From: Streptomyces formicae
GTDB lineage: Bacteria; Actinomycetota; Actinomycetes; Streptomycetales; Streptomycetaceae
NCBI RefSeq assembly: GCF_022647665.1
Contig: NZ_CP071872.1
Location: forward strand, 1,302,001-1,366,000
DNA length: 64,000 nucleotides
Reading direction: 5' to 3'
This document shows positions 41,829 through 50,554 of this stretch, one piece after another. A model generated the notes under the pieces. The model worked only from the letters and a program-made list of their open reading frames with translations. It was not told the origin of the DNA and made no database searches. Made by a program: the position numbers and the translations under genes. Every line of letters starts with the position of its first letter. Position 1 is the stretch's first letter.

Positions 41829-43553
41829 ATGCGTCAACCGTCCCGTATATCGCGCCGCGTGGCAGCGGCCGCCGTCAGCCTTGTCGTGGTCTCGGGCGCC
41901 GCCGCCTGCGCCGGGCCCCAGGACAGCGGCGCCAAGAGCGGAACCGGCTCCGAGAGCAAGCCCCAGAAGGGCGGCACGCTCACCATCCTCAACGGCGAGG
42001 CGCAGACGGACTTCGATCCCGCGCGGCTCTACACCTCCGGCGGCGGAAACGTCCCTTCCCTCGTCTTCCGTACGCTCACGACCCGCAACCGCGAGTCCGG
42101 AGCCGCCGGCGCCAAGGTCGTCCCCGACCTCGCCACCGACACCGGCCGGCCCAACAAGGACGCCACCGAGTGGACGTTCACCCTCAAGGACGGGCTGAAG
42201 TACGAGGACGGCACGCCGATCACGACGGCCGACATCAAGTACGGCATCGAGCGCTCCTTCGCCGCCGAGCTCTCCGGCGGCGCCCCGTACCTGAGGGACT
42301 GGCTCATCGGCGGCGACACCTACCAGGGCCCGTACAAGGACAAGAAGGGCCTCGCCTCGATCGTCACACCCGACGAGAAGACGATCGTCTTCAAGCTGAG
42401 GAAGCCGGAGGGCGAGTTCTCCTTCCTCGCCACGCAGACGCAGTTCGCGCCGGTCCCCAAGGGCAAGGACACCGGAGCCAAGTACGAGGAGCACCCCGTC
42501 TCCTCCGGCCCCTACAAGGTCGTCAAGAACGAGAACGACGGCGAGCACCTGGTCCTGGAGCGCAACCCGCACTGGTCGGAGAAGACCGACGAGGAGCGCA
42601 AGGCGTACCCCGACACGATCGACGTCCGCTCGGGACTCGACGAAGCCGTCATCAACCAGCGGCTGTCCACCTCCTCCGGCGCCGACGCCGCCGCCGTCAC
42701 CACCGACACCAACCTCGGCCCGGCCGAGCTCGCCCAGATCGGCTCCGACAAGGAGCTCTCGGGCCGCGTCGGCACCGGCCACTTCGGCTACACCACCTAC
42801 CTCGCCTTCAACCCCAAGGTGAAGCCGTTCGACGACATCAAGGTGCGCCAGGCGATCTCCTACGCCATCAACCGCACCAGTGTGGTCAACGCGGCCGGCG
42901 GCTCCGCGCTCGCCGAGCCCGCGACCACCTTCCTGCCCGAGCAGAAGTCCTTCGGCTTCACGAAGTACGACCACTTCCCGGCAGGAGCCGGCGGCAATCC
43001 GGCCAAGGCCAAGGAGCTGCTGAAGCAGGCCGGTCACCCGAACGGCCTCACCATCTCGCTCACCCACTCCACCGCGCAGAACCGCCAGACCAGCCCCGAG
43101 GTCGCCACCGCCGTCCAGGAAGCGCTCAAGAAGGCCGGGATCACCGTGAAGCTGGAGGGCCTGGAGACCAACGCGTTCAACGAGAAGCGCTGGTCCGCCA
43201 AGGACGCGCCCGGCTTCTTCATCTCCCGCTGGGGTGCCGACTGGCCGGCCGGCGGACCGTTCCTGGCGCCCATCTTCGACGGCCGGCAGATCGTCACCGA
43301 CGGCTCCAACTACAACCACGCGCAGCTGAACGACCCGGTGGTCAACAAGGAGATCGACGAGATCAACAAGCTGACCGACCTCGAAGCCGCGGCCGCCCGC
43401 TGGGGTGCGCTGGACAAGAAGATCGGTGAGCAGGCGCTCGACGTCCCGCTCTTCCACCCCGTCTACAAGCGGCTCGTCGGCAAGGACGTCAAGAACGTCG
43501 TCATCAGCGACTGGACCGGTGTGCTCGACGTCTCGCAGGTCGCCGTCAAGTGA
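41829..43553 (+). CDS. ABC transporter solute-binding lipoprotein (SBP family 5)
   Basis: ATG 41829 gives 574 residues. The signal peptide ends GAAAC with Cys27 as the lipidated residue. The fold is SBP_bac_5: GGTLTILNGEAQTDFDPARLYTSGGG, WTFTLKDGLKYEDGTPITTADIKYGIERSF, SSGPYKVV, NPHWS and VRQAISYAINRTSVV. Family 5 proteins bind oligopeptides, nickel or related ligands. The operon encodes the complete importer, and each gene overlaps the next by the stop/start codons. Similar transporters (BldK) act in Streptomyces development, but this one is not BldK by layout. Confidence 0.9.
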   Translation: MRQPSRISRRVAAAAVSLVVVSGAAACAGPQDSGAKSGTGSESKPQKGGTLTILNGEAQTDFDPARLYTSGGGNVPSLVFRTLTTRNRESGAAGAKVVPDLATDTGRPNKDATEWTFTLKDGLKYEDGTPITTADIKYGIERSFAAELSGGAPYLRDWLIGGDTYQGPYKDKKGLASIVTPDEKTIVFKLRKPEGEFSFLATQTQFAPVPKGKDTGAKYEEHPVSSGPYKVVKNENDGEHLVLERNPHWSEKTDEERKAYPDTIDVRSGLDEAVINQRLSTSSGADAAAVTTDTNLGPAELAQIGSDKELSGRVGTGHFGYTTYLAFNPKVKPFDDIKVRQAISYAINRTSVVNAAGGSALAEPATTFLPEQKSFGFTKYDHFPAGAGGNPAKAKELLKQAGHPNGLTISLTHSTAQNRQTSPEVATAVQEALKKAGITVKLEGLETNAFNEKRWSAKDAPGFFISRWGADWPAGGPFLAPIFDGRQIVTDGSNYNHAQLNDPVVNKEIDEINKLTDLEAAAARWGALDKKIGEQALDVPLFHPVYKRLVGKDVKNVVISDWTGVLDVSQVAVK

Positions 43554-44539
43554 CCGCACTGCACGAGACGTTCGCGGCACCCGCGGCGGGGACCCCGGTC
43601 CCCGCCGCGGGCGCCGCCCGCCAGGTGTGGCGGCGGCTGAGGAGCCGTCCGTCGGCGCTCGCCGCCGCGGGCGTCCTCGCCCTGCTGCTGGTCCTGGCCC
43701 TCGCCGCGCCGCTCCTCGCGGCGCTGGAGGGCCAGGACGCGAACACGTACCACGACGCCTTGGTCGACTCGGCGCGCGGCGGGGTGCCGGTCGGAGCCTT
43801 CGGCGGCGTCAGCGCCGACCACTGGCTCGGCGTGGAACCCGGCACCGGGCGCGACCTGTTCGTACGGCTGCTGTACGGGGCGCGGATCTCGCTGCTCGTC
43901 GCGGTCGGAGCCACGCTCCTCCAGGTGGCGATCGGTGTCGCGGTCGGCCTCGCCGCCGGGCTCGGCAACCGCTACGTCGACGGATTCCTCAGCCGTACCA
44001 CCGATGTGATGGTCGCGCTGCCGATGCTCGTGCTCGGCATCGCCCTCACCGCCGTCGTACCCGCAGGCTTCCCGCGCCCCCTGCTGCTGATCGTGATCAT
44101 CGGCGTGCTCGGCTGGGGCGGCACGTCCCGGATCGTCCGGGCGCAGACCCTGACGCTGAAGCGGCTGGACTTCGTCGCCGCCGCGAGGCTGAGCGGGAAC
44201 GGCCCCTGGCGGGTCGCACGCCGCGAGCTGCTGCCGTCGCTCGCCGCGCCCGTCATCACCTACGCCGCGATCCTGCTGCCCTCGAACATCGTGGTCGAGG
44301 CATCGCTGTCCTTCCTCGGCGTCGGCGTGCGGCCGCCGACGCCGTCATGGGGGCAGATGCTGTCGAGCGCGCAGATCTGGTTCCGGGCCGACCCGATGTA
44401 CGTCCTGCTGCCGGCCGGGCTGCTGTTCGTGACGGTGCTGGCCTTCACGGTGCTGGGGGACGCGGTGCGCACGGCGCTGGATCCACGGGAGGCGAGCCGG
44501 CTGCGGGTCGGCACGCGCAGGGAAAGGGCCGTGTCATGA
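43550..44539 (+). CDS. ABC transporter permease, DppC type
   Basis: GTG 43550 overlaps the upstream stop by four bases. The 329-residue protein has the OppC/DppC N-terminus (RSRPSALAAAGVLALLLVLALAAPLL) and six transmembrane helices. The EAA loop carries DFVAAARLSGNGPWRVARRELLPSLAAPVI, which contacts the ATPase, and LSFLGVGVRPPTPSWGQML is the standard end. It pairs with the DppB-type permease encoded next. Confidence 0.92.
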   Translation: MTALHETFAAPAAGTPVPAAGAARQVWRRLRSRPSALAAAGVLALLLVLALAAPLLAALEGQDANTYHDALVDSARGGVPVGAFGGVSADHWLGVEPGTGRDLFVRLLYGARISLLVAVGATLLQVAIGVAVGLAAGLGNRYVDGFLSRTTDVMVALPMLVLGIALTAVVPAGFPRPLLLIVIIGVLGWGGTSRIVRAQTLTLKRLDFVAAARLSGNGPWRVARRELLPSLAAPVITYAAILLPSNIVVEASLSFLGVGVRPPTPSWGQMLSSAQIWFRADPMYVLLPAGLLFVTVLAFTVLGDAVRTALDPREASRLRVGTRRERAVS

Positions 44540-45528
44540 CGCGCTTCGTGGTGAAGCGCCTCGGCGGCGCGCTGTTCGTGCTGCTGGTGCTGTCCGTCCT
44601 CGTCTACGGGCTGTTCTATCTGGCGCCGGGCGATCCGGCCCAGCTGGCCTGCGGCGACCGCTGCACCCCGGCGCAGGTCGCCCAGGTGAGGGAACAGCTC
44701 GGCCTGAACGAATCCGTGTTCGCCCAGTACGGGCACTTCCTCCAGGGGATCGTCGCCGGACGCGACCACAGCGCGGGCGCCGGAGCCGTGCTGCGCTGCG
44801 ACGCGCCCTGCCTCGGCCTCTCGTACCAGACCGACCAGCAGGTCACCGCCCTGATCCTGGAACGGCTGCCCGCCACCGCCTCGCTCGCCCTCGGCGCGAT
44901 GGTGATCTGGCTGGTCGTCGGCGTCGGCACCGGCCTGCTGTCCGCGCTGCGCCGCGGCGGGCTCACCGAACGCCTGCTGACGGTCCTCACGCTGGCCGCG
45001 ACGGGTATGCCCGTCTTCATCCTCGGGCTGCTGCTGCTCATGGCGGTCTGCGCCTATCTGCGCTGGCTGCCCTTCCCGACGTACGTCCCGCTCACCGAGG
45101 ACCCCGAGCAGTGGGCGTGGAACATGCTGCTGGCCTGGCTCACGCTGGGCTTCTTCGAATCAGCGAAGTACGCGCGGCTCACGCGCAGTTCGACGCTGGA
45201 GACGCTGGCCGAGGACCACATCCGCACCTTCCGGGCGTACGGGGTCGGCGAGCGCGCCGTCGTCGGGCGGCACGCCCTGCGCGGCGCCGTACCGCCGGTG
45301 ATCGCGCTCAGCGCGCTCGACCTCGGGACGATGTTCGGCGGGGCGGTGCTCACCGAGTCGCTGTTCGGCATCCCCGGGCTGGGCAAGACGCTGATCGACG
45401 GGGTGCGCCAGATCGACCTGCCGGTCGTGGTGGGCGTGGTGCTGGTGATCGGCACCGCGGTGGTGCTGGCCGATGTCGTCGCGGACCTGCTGTACGCGGC
45501 CGCCGACCGGAGGGTGGTGCTGTCATGA
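44536..45528 (+). CDS. ABC transporter permease, DppB type
   Basis: ATG 44536 overlaps the upstream stop codon (ATGA). The 330-residue protein begins MTRFVVKRLGGALFVLLVLS with the DppB APGDPA motif (LAPGDPAQLACGDR). It has six transmembrane helices and the EAA loop ALRGAVPPVIALSALDLGTMFGGAVLTE. Two cysteine pairs in the first external loop (ACGDRC and RCDAPC) are unusual for DppB and may form disulfides. It ends at the overlap with the ATPase gene. Confidence 0.92.
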   Translation: MTRFVVKRLGGALFVLLVLSVLVYGLFYLAPGDPAQLACGDRCTPAQVAQVREQLGLNESVFAQYGHFLQGIVAGRDHSAGAGAVLRCDAPCLGLSYQTDQQVTALILERLPATASLALGAMVIWLVVGVGTGLLSALRRGGLTERLLTVLTLAATGMPVFILGLLLLMAVCAYLRWLPFPTYVPLTEDPEQWAWNMLLAWLTLGFFESAKYARLTRSSTLETLAEDHIRTFRAYGVGERAVVGRHALRGAVPPVIALSALDLGTMFGGAVLTESLFGIPGLGKTLIDGVRQIDLPVVVGVVLVIGTAVVLADVVADLLYAAADRRVVLS

Positions 45529-47174
45529 CCGCGTTGGTGGAGGTCACGGACCTCACCGTCGAATTCCCCGTGGAGGGCGGCGCCCTGCGCGCCGTCGACG
45601 GGCTGTCCTTCACCCTGGCACCCGGCCGGGCGCTCGCCCTGGTCGGCGAGTCGGGCAGCGGCAAGAGCACGGTGGCGGGCGCCCTGCTGGGGCTGCACCG
45701 GGGGACCGGGGCGCGGGTCACCGGCGGGGTGCGGGTCGGCGGCACGGACGTCGCTGCCGCGTCCGCGGGGGAGCTGCGCGCACTGCGCGGCGGGGTCGCC
45801 GCGATGGTGTTCCAGGACCCGCTGTCGTCACTGGACCCGTACTACGCCGTCGGCGACCAGATCGCCGAGGTGTACCGGGTCCACACGGGCACCGGGCGCA
45901 AGGCGGCCCGCGCGCGTGCGGTCGAGGTGCTGGACCGGGTCGGCATCCCGGACGCGGCCCGCCGCTCCCGGTCCCGGCCGCACGAGTTCAGCGGCGGCAT
46001 GCGCCAGCGCGCCCTCATCGCGATGGCCCTCGCCTGCGCACCGCGCCTGCTGGTCGCCGACGAGCCCACGACCGCGCTGGACGTGACCGTCCAGGCGCAG
46101 ATCCTCGATCTGCTGCACGAGTTGCGCGCCGAGACGGGCATGGGCCTGCTGCTGGTCACCCACGACGTCGGTGTCGCGGCCGAGAGCGCCGACGAGGTCC
46201 TGGTGATGCGCGCCGGGAGGGAGGTCGAGCGCGGTCCGGTGGCGGAGGTGCTGTCCCGGCCCGCCGACCCGTACACCCAGGCCCTGCTGGCGGCGGTGCC
46301 GAGACTGGACGGGCCGCTGCGCGAGCCCGTCCGCGCCGAGCGGGGCGAGCCACTGGTCGAAGCCGTGGGACTGCGGCGGGAGTTCGGTCGCGGCGCGGGC
46401 CGCACCGTCGCCGTCGACGACGTGTCCCTCAGTGTGCACGCGGGTGAGACGCTCGGGATCGTCGGCGAGAGCGGCAGCGGCAAGACCACGCTCGGGCGGA
46501 TGCTCGTACGGCTCCTCGACCCGACGGCGGGGCAGCTGCGCCACGGCGGCGACGACATCGGCTCGCTGCCGGACAAGGCGCTGCGCCCGTACCGGCGACA
46601 GCTCCAGATGGTCTTCCAGGACCCCGTCTCCTCCCTCAACCCCCGTCGCTCCGTGGGCGAGTCGGTCGCCGACCCGCTGCGCGCGGCGGGGCGGCACGAC
46701 GAGGCCGGGATCCGGGCGCGCGTACGGGACCTGCTGGAACGGGTCGGCCTCGACCCGGACCGGTACGACCGCTATCCGCACGAGTTCAGCGGCGGACAGC
46801 GCCAGCGCGTCGGCATCGCCCGTGCGCTCGCCGCCGAGCCGCGCCTCATCGTCTGCGACGAGCCCGTCTCCGCGCTCGATGTGACGACGCAGGCCCAGGT
46901 CGTGAGCCTGCTCGCGGAGCTCCAGCGGGAGCTCGGCCTCGCGCTCGTCTTCATCGCGCACGACCTCGCGGTCGTACGCCGGGTCAGCGACCGCGTCGCG
47001 GTCATGCGGCACGGCCGGATCGTCGAACAGGGCACGGTCGCCGAGGTGTACGGATCGCCCCGCGACCCGTACACGGCGGAACTGCTCGCGGCCGTGCCCG
47101 TCCCGGACCCCGGCCACGCGGCGGCGCGCAGGAGCAGCCGCAGGCACACGGGCAGGGAACTGGCCGCTGCTTGA
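45525..47174 (+). CDS. Fused ABC transporter ATPases (DppD-DppF type)
   Basis: ATG 45525 overlaps the permease stop by four bases. The 549-residue chain contains two complete nucleotide-binding domains. The first has Walker A GESGSGKST at 41-49, signature FSGGMRQR and Walker B LLVADEPTTALD. The second has Walker A GESGSGKTT at about 314-322, signature FSGGQRQR and Walker B LIVCDEPVSALD. In most bacteria these are two genes (dppD, dppF); here they are one polypeptide, which fits a two-permease importer. The operon ends at a hairpin at 47249-47286. Confidence 0.93.
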   Translation: MTALVEVTDLTVEFPVEGGALRAVDGLSFTLAPGRALALVGESGSGKSTVAGALLGLHRGTGARVTGGVRVGGTDVAAASAGELRALRGGVAAMVFQDPLSSLDPYYAVGDQIAEVYRVHTGTGRKAARARAVEVLDRVGIPDAARRSRSRPHEFSGGMRQRALIAMALACAPRLLVADEPTTALDVTVQAQILDLLHELRAETGMGLLLVTHDVGVAAESADEVLVMRAGREVERGPVAEVLSRPADPYTQALLAAVPRLDGPLREPVRAERGEPLVEAVGLRREFGRGAGRTVAVDDVSLSVHAGETLGIVGESGSGKTTLGRMLVRLLDPTAGQLRHGGDDIGSLPDKALRPYRRQLQMVFQDPVSSLNPRRSVGESVADPLRAAGRHDEAGIRARVRDLLERVGLDPDRYDRYPHEFSGGQRQRVGIARALAAEPRLIVCDEPVSALDVTTQAQVVSLLAELQRELGLALVFIAHDLAVVRRVSDRVAVMRHGRIVEQGTVAEVYGSPRDPYTAELLAAVPVPDPGHAAARRSSRRHTGRELAAA

Positions 47175-47248
47175 CGGAGCGTGACGAGAACGGTTCGTAG
47201 CGCGACCGAACGCTACGGCGCCGGGAAAGTTACGTGCATTCACCCCTT

Positions 47249-47286
47249 CCGGTGGCGCGACGGACAACCGTCCATCGCGCCACCGG
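47249..47286 (+). terminator. Hairpin terminator of the ABC operon
   Basis: Arms 47249-47265 and 47270-47286 form a 17-bp stem with one mismatch and an AACC loop, 74 bases past the ATPase stop. It insulates the ABC operon from the glycosyltransferase locus that follows. Confidence 0.72.
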
Positions 47287-47368
47287 CATATCCGCATAAC
47301 GTCGTCCCGCCGCTCGGCCGCCGGACCAGAGGCGACCGGCCACTAGGGAGATCGGGGGTGCGACGCTC

Positions 47369-49021
47369 GTGCGGATCGGACTGCTCACGGATGGTGGTTA
47401 TCCGTATGCGACGGGTGAGTCCAGGCTCTGGTGCGACCGGCTCGTGCGCGGGCTCGCGCACCACGACTTCGACGTCTACGCGCTCAGCCGCAGCGCCCAG
47501 CAGGAGGACCACGGCTGGATCACGCTGCCGCCCCAGGTGCGGCGCGTGCGTACGGCGCCGCTCTGGGCGCCGGAGGACGACGGCCGCAGCCATGGGCGGC
47601 GCGAACGGAAGCGGTTCGCCGCCCACTTCGGGGAGATGGCCGCGGCGGTCTGCGGCAGCGGGGACGAGAGCGGATTCGCCGCCGGGCTGTACGGGCTCGC
47701 CGAGCTGGCCCGGGAGCACGGCGGGCTGTACGCCGCGCTGCGCTCCGAACTCGCCGTGCGCATCCTGGAGTCCGCCTGCCGTGCGCCCGGCGCACGCCGG
47801 GTCGTGGGGGCCGCCACCGTGCCCGACTACCTCGCCTTCACCGACCAGCTGGAGCGGGCGCTGCGCCCGCTGTCGCTGGACTGGTACGGGAGCGACTCGC
47901 TGGGCGCCGTCGACCTCTGCCACGCCGCGTCGGGCGGGCCGGCCGCGCTGCCCGGGCTGCTGGCCAAACGCTTCTTCGGTGTGCCGCTGCTGGTCACGGA
48001 GTACGGGGTGCAACTGCGGGCGCACTACCTCGCGGCCGGCGAGGGCGATGTCGCCAGTGCGCCGGTGCGCGCCCTGCTCGCCGCGTTCCACGGGCTGCTG
48101 GCCGCGGAGGTCTACCGGCAGGCGGCCGTCATCACCCCCGGCAACACCCACGCCCGCCGCTGGCAGGAGAAGTGCGGCGCCGACCCGGCCAGGCTGCGGA
48201 CGGTCTACCCCGGCATGGAGTCCGACCGCTTCACGGCGGTCGGGGAGGGCGAGGTCGACGGGGATCCGCACACGCTCGTCTGGGTCGGGCGGATCGAACC
48301 TGCCAAGGACCTGATCGCGCTGCTGCACGCCTTCGCCGAAGTGCGCCGGGAGGAGCCGGACGCCCGGCTGCGGATCCTCGGCGCGCCCGTGCAGGGCCCG
48401 GATTCGACCACGTACCTCGCCCACTGCCGGGCGCTCGCCGCGCAGCTCTTCCCCGACGAGGCGGCCGGTGCGCACGCGGTCGGCGACAACCCCGTCTCCT
48501 TCGAGGAGATCGGCGGCCCCGAGGCACCGGAACTCGCCGACGCGTACGCCGCGGGCGCGGTGGTCGTCCTGTCGAGCGTCGTCGAGGGCTTCCCCATCAG
48601 TCTCGTCGAGGCGATGTTCTGCGGGCGCGCGACCGTCTCCACCGACGTCGGCGCGGTCGTCGAAGTCATCGGCGGCACCGGGCTCGTGGTGCCCCCGCGC
48701 AATCCGCGGGCGCTCGCCGACGCCTGCCTCGCGCTGCTGCGCGACCCCGAGCGCCGTGAACGGCTCGGCGCGGCGGCGCGTGCGAGGGCGCTCGAGCTCT
48801 TCACCGTCGAGCAGAATCTCGCGGCATTTCGCGGCATTTACCTGGAGCTCCTCTCCCACTCGCACCGCCGCGCGGTCCGCGACGACGACGCCGACCCCCT
48901 TCCCTTCGCCATCCCCGCGGAGGCCCACGTCCCGGGCCACTGGACCGGCCACCGCACCGGCCCCACCTGGGCATCCACCCCGCTGGCCGGCACGGCCGCC
49001 CCAGGAGCCCCCGATGCCTGA
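47369..49021 (+). CDS. PelF-like glycosyltransferase (DUF3492 + GT4)
   Basis: GTG 47369 gives 550 residues. The N-terminus LLTDGGYPYATGESRLWCDRL and CHAASGGPAALPGLLAKR followed by LLVTEYGVQLRAHYL match the DUF3492 domain specific to PelF, the cytoplasmic glycosyltransferase of Pel exopolysaccharide. A GT4 domain follows with TPGNTHARRWQEKCGADP, TVYPGMESDRF, VWVGRIEPAKD and FPISLVEAMFCGRATVSTDVG. PelF uses UDP-GalNAc-type donors, so a sugar-nucleotide substrate is likely; which one is not visible. It opens a tightly packed gene set with an epimerase and a spherulin-4 protein. Confidence 0.85.
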   Translation: MRIGLLTDGGYPYATGESRLWCDRLVRGLAHHDFDVYALSRSAQQEDHGWITLPPQVRRVRTAPLWAPEDDGRSHGRRERKRFAAHFGEMAAAVCGSGDESGFAAGLYGLAELAREHGGLYAALRSELAVRILESACRAPGARRVVGAATVPDYLAFTDQLERALRPLSLDWYGSDSLGAVDLCHAASGGPAALPGLLAKRFFGVPLLVTEYGVQLRAHYLAAGEGDVASAPVRALLAAFHGLLAAEVYRQAAVITPGNTHARRWQEKCGADPARLRTVYPGMESDRFTAVGEGEVDGDPHTLVWVGRIEPAKDLIALLHAFAEVRREEPDARLRILGAPVQGPDSTTYLAHCRALAAQLFPDEAAGAHAVGDNPVSFEEIGGPEAPELADAYAAGAVVVLSSVVEGFPISLVEAMFCGRATVSTDVGAVVEVIGGTGLVVPPRNPRALADACLALLRDPERRERLGAAARARALELFTVEQNLAAFRGIYLELLSHSHRRAVRDDDADPLPFAIPAEAHVPGHWTGHRTGPTWASTPLAGTAAPGAPDA

Positions 49022-50399
49022 CACCACCCCTGTCGAACGCCCGCCCGCGCTGCCGCCCAGCCTCTCACCCGGGCTGCGGCCCGCCGCTGCGGGTCACGGG
49101 GAGCACGAGGCGCACGAGAGCGCACCGGCCGACGAGCGACTCCAGAAGGCCGGGGAGAAGGGTGCGAGCGGTTCCGGCACCACGGTGGGCGGTTCCGGCA
49201 CCACGGTGGGCGGTTCCGGCACCACGGCGGGCGGTTCCGGCACCACGGCGGCAGGTGGCGACAAGCGGGCGGCGCGGTCCGGGAATCGGCGCAGCGAGGG
49301 ACGGGCGGCGGACAGGAAGAAGCCGTCCGGTCCGCGGCGCGGACCCGCCGACCCCGTGAAGGCGCTCATGCACCGGCACCGCGAGCTGTGCGAACGGGCC
49401 GTCGACCCGCTGGAGATCGCCGCCGGACTGGAGGCGCACGGGGTGACCGACCGGACCGCCGCGCGGTTCCGGCACCGGGACGTGTTCTCGCTCGCCGAGG
49501 AGCTGTACGCACGAGTGCCGCGCGGGGAGGCGAACCCGCCGACCGCCGCGGAGGAACGTCCCGGCGCACGCCCCGGCGCGCACCTGCTGCGCGCGCTGCT
49601 CCCGGGGACCGTCGCCGCCCTCGCCGCCGTGGCATGGCACTCCACCAGCGGTGGGGTGCGCACCGGCGTCGGCGCGGCGGCCGGGGCAGCGCTCGCGGGC
49701 GCGCTCGCCTACAGCCTCAGGCGCGGGCCCCTCCGCGCCGCAGGGCGCACGGTCGGCTCCGCACGTCTGTCGGTGTGCTGGCTGCTCGCGTACGCCGTGG
49801 CCGGCGCCGGGCTGCTGGAGCAGCTCACCCGCGGCGGCGTGGGGGACCTCCCGTCGCAGGCGGAGGGAGATGCCTGGGCGCCGGCGCCCGGCTCGCTCCT
49901 CGTCCTCGCCCTCGCCGTCGCCCCCGCGGTCTGGAGCGCCCAGCTCTTCTCCGCACAGGCGCGCCGAAGGCTCCGCGGCAGCCGCGGACTGGAGGAGTTC
50001 GCGGCCGGCGCACGCCCCCTCCTGCTGGTGGCCGTCACGCTGTACGCCGCCGCCCTGACCGTCGTCACCGCGCTGACCGGCATCGTCGTGACCGTGGACC
50101 CGGCTCCCGTCATCGCCGTCGGGATGCTGCTCTTCCTCGCCCGGCTGCTCACCGTCCACGGGTTCCCCGAGCCCGCCGCCGCCGGCCTCGCCGCCGCGGC
50201 GGCCGTCGAGGCACTCGCCCTGGCCGGCCTCCTCGGCGGCCGTCTGCCCGGCTGCGCCTTCCTGGCCCGCCCCGCCGAGGCCGCCACCGCCGCCTGGGGC
50301 GCCGGCGCCGTACCGGCCATCGCCTGCGGCGCGGCCGCCCTGGGCCTGCTCGTCCACGCGACCGCAGCCCTCTCCCGGGCCTCGGCCCACACCCCATGA
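49014..50399 (+). CDS. Polytopic membrane protein of the exopolysaccharide locus
   Basis: ATG 49014 overlaps the glycosyltransferase end and follows AGGAG. The 461-residue protein has a disordered N-terminus with four 7-residue GGSGTTV-like repeats. A soluble helical part (DPVKALMHRHRELCERAVDPLEIAAGLEAHGVTDRTAARF) precedes about eight to ten transmembrane helices. The length is close to PelG (a MOP flippase-like partner of PelF), but I cannot see PelG motifs. I call it a likely polysaccharide export or polymer-handling membrane protein by context only. Confidence 0.7.
   Translation: MPDTTPVERPPALPPSLSPGLRPAAAGHGEHEAHESAPADERLQKAGEKGASGSGTTVGGSGTTVGGSGTTAGGSGTTAAGGDKRAARSGNRRSEGRAADRKKPSGPRRGPADPVKALMHRHRELCERAVDPLEIAAGLEAHGVTDRTAARFRHRDVFSLAEELYARVPRGEANPPTAAEERPGARPGAHLLRALLPGTVAALAAVAWHSTSGGVRTGVGAAAGAALAGALAYSLRRGPLRAAGRTVGSARLSVCWLLAYAVAGAGLLEQLTRGGVGDLPSQAEGDAWAPAPGSLLVLALAVAPAVWSAQLFSAQARRRLRGSRGLEEFAAGARPLLLVAVTLYAAALTVVTALTGIVVTVDPAPVIAVGMLLFLARLLTVHGFPEPAAAGLAAAAAVEALALAGLLGGRLPGCAFLARPAEAATAAWGAGAVPAIACGAAALGLLVHATAALSRASAHTP
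49170..49253 (+). repeat. Four 21-bp tandem repeats (GGSGTTV)
   Basis: Units 49170-49190, 49191-49211, 49212-49232 and 49233-49253 are nearly identical 21-mers starting GGTTCCGGCACCACGG. They encode Gly-Ser-Gly-Thr-Thr repeats in the cytoplasmic N-terminus of the membrane protein. Confidence 0.9.
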
Positions 50400-50500
50400 C
50401 TCCCCCCACGCCCCACCGCCCCCCACTCACTCCTGCGGAGCCGACGCCGCGGGCCCGCCCGTTCGACACATCGAGCAACACCCTTGAGGAGACGCACGAC

Positions 50501-50554
50501 ATGAAGCCGCACCACCCAGCACCGGCCCGTCGGCCCCGAGGAGCCGCGCTATGA
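50501..50554 (+). CDS. 17-residue coupling ORF before the epimerase
   Basis: GAGGAG lies about nine bases before ATG 50501, a better ribosome-binding site than the epimerase itself has. The frame MKPHHPAPARRPRGAAL stops at TGA 50552-50554, and the epimerase ATG 50551 overlaps it (ATGA). Ribosomes finishing this short ORF can reinitiate on the epimerase. The peptide is basic and proline-rich. It may be only a translation device; a peptide function is unproven. Confidence 0.55.
   Translation: MKPHHPAPARRPRGAAL

Noticed and set aside
45828..47297. Minus-strand open frame opposite the fused ATPases
   Set aside because: The plus strand has complete Walker and signature motifs twice; the opposite frame is a codon-bias artefact.
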